Assembly: GCA_900541395.1 (NCBI GenBank)
Contig: UQJT01000023.1
Coordinates: 1 to 37,548 of the forward strand
Source: an uncultured Desulfovibrio sp.
GTDB lineage: Bacteria; Desulfobacterota; Desulfovibrionia; Desulfovibrionales; Desulfovibrionaceae
DNA length: 37,548 nt
Reading direction: 5' to 3'
The position numbers and the translations under genes are program-made. A model generated the notes under the pieces. The model searched no databases. It saw only the letters and a list, made by a program, of their open reading frames with translations, and was not told the origin of the DNA. Positions 34,398-37,548 of the stretch are shown here, piece by piece (positions within the stretch are counted from its first letter, which is position 1; the number at the start of each line of letters is the position of its first letter).

Positions 34398-35945
34398 ATG
34401 CCCGCATCCCTGTCGTCCGCCGCCGCCCGGCCCTTGCCCCCTCCCGTGGTGCGTCTGGAGGGCATTTCCAAGAGCTTCGGACCGGTGCGCGCCAATCGCG
34501 ATATTACCCTGGACATCCGGCCCACGCGCATCAAAGCTTTGCTGGGTGAAAACGGGGCGGGCAAGTCCACCCTGATGTCCATCTTGGCCGGACGTTCCCG
34601 TCAGGACGCGGGCGTCATCTGCGTGGACGGCCTGCCCGCGCGTTTCCGCTCCCCCAAGGACGCTCTGGCGGCGGGCATAGGCATGGTGTACCAGCACTTC
34701 ATGCTGGTGGAGGCCATGACCGTCGCTGAAAATCTGATGCTGGGGCAACAAAGGGGCCGCCTGAACCCGGTCGCCATGCAGGAGGAGGTGCGGGGCCTGG
34801 CCGAACGCTACGGCCTGGCCGTGGATCCGGCCGCGCGCATCGCGGATTTGTCCATGGGCGAGCGGCAGCGGGTGGAAATCCTCAAGCTTTTGTACCGCGA
34901 TTGCCGGGTGCTTATTCTGGACGAACCCACGGCGGTGCTCACGCCTCCGGAAATCGTCCAGTTGTCCCGCGCCCTGCGCTGCATGGCGGACGAGGGTAAA
35001 GCCGTGGTGTTCATCAGCCACAAAATGCGGGAAGTGCTGGACCTGGCGGACGAGGTGGCCGTGTTGCGGCGCGGCGAAATCGTGGACGAGTTTACGCGCG
35101 GCGAAGTGCCGGACGAACGGGAGTTGGCCGCGCGCATGATCGGGCACGAGATGGAACGCGTCGCCCCTCCCGCGCCCTTCAGCGGCGAGAGTGAATGCCT
35201 GTTGCGGGTGGAGCGCGCGTCCTGCGGGCGTATGCGGGATGTCGGCCTGGTTCTGCGCCGGGGCGAGATACTGGCCGTGGCGGGCGTGGCGGGCAACGGC
35301 CAGCGCGAACTGGTGGAAATGCTCGTCGGACTGCGGCGGCCCGAAAGCGGTCGGGTGGAAATTCTGGGCCGGGACTGGCAGCGTTTTTTCCGCGAACCCA
35401 TCCGGGGCGAGGGCGGCTTGGCCTATATTCCCGAGGATCGCCGGGGCCTGGCTACTTGTCCCGCCCTGGACCTCACCGACAATTTTTTGCTCACCAACCG
35501 CTTTTTCTTTGCGCGCGGGCCTTTTCTGAACCGACGCGGGGCGGAAGCCGCCACGCGGGAGACCATAAAGGAATTCAACGTGCTGCCCGGCGACCCGCGG
35601 GCCGAGGCGGGCGCCCTGTCCGGCGGCAATCTGCAAAAACTGGTGCTGGGCCGCGAATTTTACCGCAACCCCCGACTCATCGTGGCCGAGAATCCCACCC
35701 AGGGGCTGGACGTGGGGGCCACGGAAGAGGTGTGGCGGCGGCTTTTGAGCGCGCGGGACCATGCGGGCGTTCTGCTGGTGACCGGCGATCTCCATGAGGC
35801 CGTCACCTTGGCCGACACCATAGCGGTCATGTACCGGGGACGTTTTATGGACGTGTTCCCGCGCGGGGACACGGCCAAACTGGCGTCCATCGGCCTGCTC
35901 ATGGCAGGGATGAGACCGGGCGCAAACGACGGAGCTGCGGCATGA
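34398..35945 (+). CDS. ABC transporter ATPase (dual NBD, nucleoside/sugar type)
   Basis: A 515-aa fused double ATPase of the kind that drives BMP-type importers. NBD1 has Walker A GENGAGKST, signature LSMGERQRVEILK, Walker B LILDEPTAVLTP and switch His in FISHKMREV. NBD2 has the degenerate Walker A GVAGNGQREL, signature LSGGNLQKLVLGRE and Walker B-like LIVAENPTQGLD, the usual asymmetry in this family. A GGGAGGA site precedes the ATG. It almost certainly serves the BMP protein and permeases at 28840-32023, although two exporter genes separate them. Its stop overlaps the next gene by four bases. Confidence 0.95.
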   Translation: MPASLSSAAARPLPPPVVRLEGISKSFGPVRANRDITLDIRPTRIKALLGENGAGKSTLMSILAGRSRQDAGVICVDGLPARFRSPKDALAAGIGMVYQHFMLVEAMTVAENLMLGQQRGRLNPVAMQEEVRGLAERYGLAVDPAARIADLSMGERQRVEILKLLYRDCRVLILDEPTAVLTPPEIVQLSRALRCMADEGKAVVFISHKMREVLDLADEVAVLRRGEIVDEFTRGEVPDERELAARMIGHEMERVAPPAPFSGESECLLRVERASCGRMRDVGLVLRRGEILAVAGVAGNGQRELVEMLVGLRRPESGRVEILGRDWQRFFREPIRGEGGLAYIPEDRRGLATCPALDLTDNFLLTNRFFFARGPFLNRRGAEAATRETIKEFNVLPGDPRAEAGALSGGNLQKLVLGREFYRNPRLIVAENPTQGLDVGATEEVWRRLLSARDHAGVLLVTGDLHEAVTLADTIAVMYRGRFMDVFPRGDTAKLASIGLLMAGMRPGANDGAAA

Positions 35946-36433
35946 AACGGCGTTTGAGCGTGGCCGAGGCGGTCCGGGCGGCTTCCATTCTTTACGAGTT
36001 GAACAGCAAGCCCGAGGGCGTGCTGGCCCTGGCCCGGCAGGCGGAATTGCCCTGCTCGGACCCCGGGGCGGAAAAGGCTCTGCTGCGGGAGTGGCGGGCC
36101 TTTGTGCATGCGGCCGTGCTGTACGGACTCATGGTCCAGGCTCCCAACATCGTGGTGGTGGAATACCTGCGCGTCACTCAGGATATGCTGCGGCATGAGG
36201 GCTATACGCCTGACGAGGCCGAGCGCTTTGTGGACGAGGCCTTTCGGGCCTACGTGGAACCGCTGTTGCGGACGCAGACCAAGGAGTGCCCGGCGGTGTT
36301 CTTCGGCCGTCTGATCGGCCGTGAACTGGCGGACGTGCCGCCGCGCGCGGCGGCCGTGGTGTCCGGCGTCATGGCCATGATCTTTGCGGCCGTGCTGGAC
36401 AAGCTGGAGCAATACGAATTTGCCGCCGAGTAA
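35942..36433 (+). CDS. Unknown 163-aa protein coupled to the ABC ATPase
   Basis: I do not recognise this family. The start ATG overlaps the ATPase stop (ATGA), so translation is coupled. The protein looks entirely helical and mostly soluble, with no signal peptide. The first half is leucine/alanine-rich (VAEAVRAASILYELN, ALLREWRAFVHAAVLYGLM). Then comes an EGYTPDEAERFVDEAFRAYVE segment, and the last ~30 residues contain a moderately hydrophobic helix (AAAVVSGVMAMIFAAVLDKLE). Codon use matches the neighbours. It could regulate or assist the importer, or belong with the downstream iron transporter; nothing in the sequence decides this. Confidence 0.8.
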   Translation: MKRRLSVAEAVRAASILYELNSKPEGVLALARQAELPCSDPGAEKALLREWRAFVHAAVLYGLMVQAPNIVVVEYLRVTQDMLRHEGYTPDEAERFVDEAFRAYVEPLLRTQTKECPAVFFGRLIGRELADVPPRAAAVVSGVMAMIFAAVLDKLEQYEFAAE

Positions 36434-36465
36434 GGGTCGGGCGTGAACCGGCGGGGAGGAGAGGC

Positions 36466-37329
36466 ATGAACGACGAGACAATGGCCGTATTGCGGACCAT
36501 GCAGATCAACGAAGCCACGGATCACAGAATTTACGCCCGCCTGGCCGCGCGCGCCGACAGCCCCAACCGGGAAGTGCTGGCGCGTATGGCGGCGGACGAG
36601 GCCCGGCACTGCAAAGTGTGGGAGGGCTACACCGGCCGCCCGGCCCGGCCCGTGGTCTGGAAGGTGTGGTGGTACACGCTGCTCGCTTGGGTATTCGGCC
36701 TGACCTTTGTGGTCAACTTGCTGGAAGACGGGGAGGAACTGGCCCAGGACCATTACCGGAAACTGGTGGAGGAGTTGCCCGAAACACGGGGCATTCTGGA
36801 AGATGAAACGCGACATGAGGCCGAACTGGCCGATATGATCGACGAGGAACGGCTGAAGTATATCGGCAGCATGGTGTTGGGGCTCAACGACGCTCTGGTG
36901 GAACTGACCGGCGCTCTGGCGGGCTTTACTCTGGCCTTGGGCAGCAACGCCACCGTGGGGCTGGCCGGCTTCATTACCGGGGTGGCGGCCACCCTGTCCA
37001 TGGCGGCGTCGGAATACCTGTCCAAAAAGTCCGATCCCCATGAAAAACACCCGATTAAGGCCGCCGTGTACACGGGCATCGCCTACCTGATCACCGTGAC
37101 TCTGTTGCTTCTGCCCTACGTGCTGACCTCGTCGCCGTATCTGGCCTTGGGTATATGCCTGTTTACCGCGGCTTGCATTATTTTCGTGTTCACCTTTTTT
37201 GTATCCGTGGTGCGGCGCGAGGCATTTCGGCCCCAGTTTCTGGAAATGCTGTGCATCAGCTTCGGCGTGGCCGCGGTGTCTTTCCTTATAGGGTGGGCCG
37301 CCCGGACCTGGCTGGGCATCGATATGTAA
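36466..37329 (+). CDS. Ferritin-like/VIT1 fusion membrane protein (MbfA-like)
   Basis: A 287-aa fusion. Residues 1 to ~135 resemble a rubrerythrin/ferritin-like four-helix domain with metal-ligand-type residues in INEATDHRIY, MAADEARHCKVW, DGEELAQDHY and EDETRHEAEL. Residues ~140-287 are a VIT1/CCC1-type transporter, with VLGLNDALVELTGALAGFTLAL and several membrane helices. This is the layout of MbfA, which exports iron (or manganese) from the cytoplasm in some alphaproteobacteria. Hydrophobic sequence (WWYTLLAWVFGLTFVVNLL) inside the first domain is notable. A GGAGGAGAGG site precedes the ATG. Substrate and direction are inferred from family only. Confidence 0.9.
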   Translation: MNDETMAVLRTMQINEATDHRIYARLAARADSPNREVLARMAADEARHCKVWEGYTGRPARPVVWKVWWYTLLAWVFGLTFVVNLLEDGEELAQDHYRKLVEELPETRGILEDETRHEAELADMIDEERLKYIGSMVLGLNDALVELTGALAGFTLALGSNATVGLAGFITGVAATLSMAASEYLSKKSDPHEKHPIKAAVYTGIAYLITVTLLLLPYVLTSSPYLALGICLFTAACIIFVFTFFVSVVRREAFRPQFLEMLCISFGVAAVSFLIGWAARTWLGIDM

Positions 37330-37399
37330 ACGCGGCGCTCCCGGAACGGCGCGTGAGCGCCCTCTTGCGCCCGGTTGCCGTTCGGGCCAGGTCTTTGAC

Positions 37400-37426
37400 C
37401 CCGTATCGCTTCGCTTCTGATACGGG
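37400..37426 (+). terminator. Hairpin after the VIT1-type gene
   Basis: CCCGTATC (37400-37407) pairs perfectly with GATACGGG (37419-37426), 11-nt loop, about 70 bp after the stop. A T-run appears about 10 bases later, further than in a typical intrinsic terminator. Confidence 0.5.
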
Positions 37427-37447
37427 AACAAGCGGCATTTTTCCGCG

Positions 37448-37542
37448 TTATCCCCTTTTTTCATGACTCTATCTCTTGTGCCCTCCGGGTGGGGGAAAGG
37501 GGCCTGTTATGGGGGCGTTGCCCCCCTTCGAGGCCCCTTTCC
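37448..37542 (+). repeat. Large palindromic intergenic element (right copy)
   Basis: Outer arms 37494-37505 and 37531-37542 are a perfect 12-bp inverted repeat. The inner stem 37511-37516/37520-37525 has loop GTT. Upstream are TTATCCCC (37448-37455) and GCCCTCCGGG (37480-37489), the same boxes found in reverse complement at 71-78 and 58-67. The box GGGGCCTGTTATGGG differs at one position from the left copy, while the inner stem is of different sequence but still pairs. Confidence 0.8.
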
Positions 37543-37548
37543 AAACCC

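Noticed and set aside
34398..35945. Loss of function in the second ATPase domain (degenerate Walker A and B)
   Set aside because: Degenerate second nucleotide sites are normal in sugar/nucleoside-type dual ATPases, so this is not decay.

Overview
The window is a very GC-rich stretch of bacterial chromosome, densely coded, with many 1- and 4-nt overlaps between genes. Lipid A genes, Skp, the macroglobulin/PbpC pair and the intergenic repeat style suggest a Gram-negative of the Desulfovibrio type (Desulfobacterota). That assignment is inference from gene content; no marker in the window proves it. I see no transposase, integrase, tRNA, rRNA operon or CRISPR array.

Layout. 1-345: a 101-bp tandem repeat and a large palindromic element. 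346-3374 (-): envelope operon skp-lpxD-fabZ-lpxA with a good sigma70-type promoter. 3694-12219 (+): a giant periplasmic alpha-2-macroglobulin and its usual partner pbpC (penicillin-binding protein 1C). A 50-bp perfect palindrome and a 152-bp multi-hairpin repeat lie between them. 12435-14794 (-): a shikimate-kinase-like gene, inorganic pyrophosphatase, and rplM-rpsI with promoter and terminator. 15319-16497 (+): pgk, preceded by the second copy of the 152-bp repeat. 16794-17546 (-): an orphan amino-acid-binding protein. 17676-25288 (-): a long co-directional run, nif3-like, zinc-ribbon coiled-coil protein, rnpB (RNase P RNA), ispDF, a FapA-like DUF342 protein, a CgeB-like glycosyltransferase and a YhiN/HI0933-type flavoprotein. 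25507-26190 (+): a DsbA/FrnE-like oxidoreductase. 26430-28619 (-): tex. 28840-37329 (+): a BMP-type nucleoside ABC importer (binding protein, two permeases), then a guanidine-II riboswitch with gdx, an MdtD-like exporter, the detached importer ATPase, an unknown 163-aa gene and a ferritin-like/VIT1 iron transporter. The right end holds a second palindromic element related to the one at the left end.

How the genes work together. The left block makes and guards the envelope: lipid A precursor acylation, outer-membrane protein chaperoning, peptidoglycan synthesis with protease trapping. The middle is housekeeping: ribosomal proteins, pyrophosphatase, glycolysis, isoprenoids and RNase P. The right block is transport: purine/nucleoside uptake, guanidinium export under RNA control, multidrug export and iron handling.

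Most of what is unusual is between genes. At least three families of structured, dispersed repeats are visible. In two of them, copies keep the hairpin while changing the paired bases, which suggests the fold is maintained. The guanidine-II riboswitch is the clearest regulatory RNA besides rnpB.
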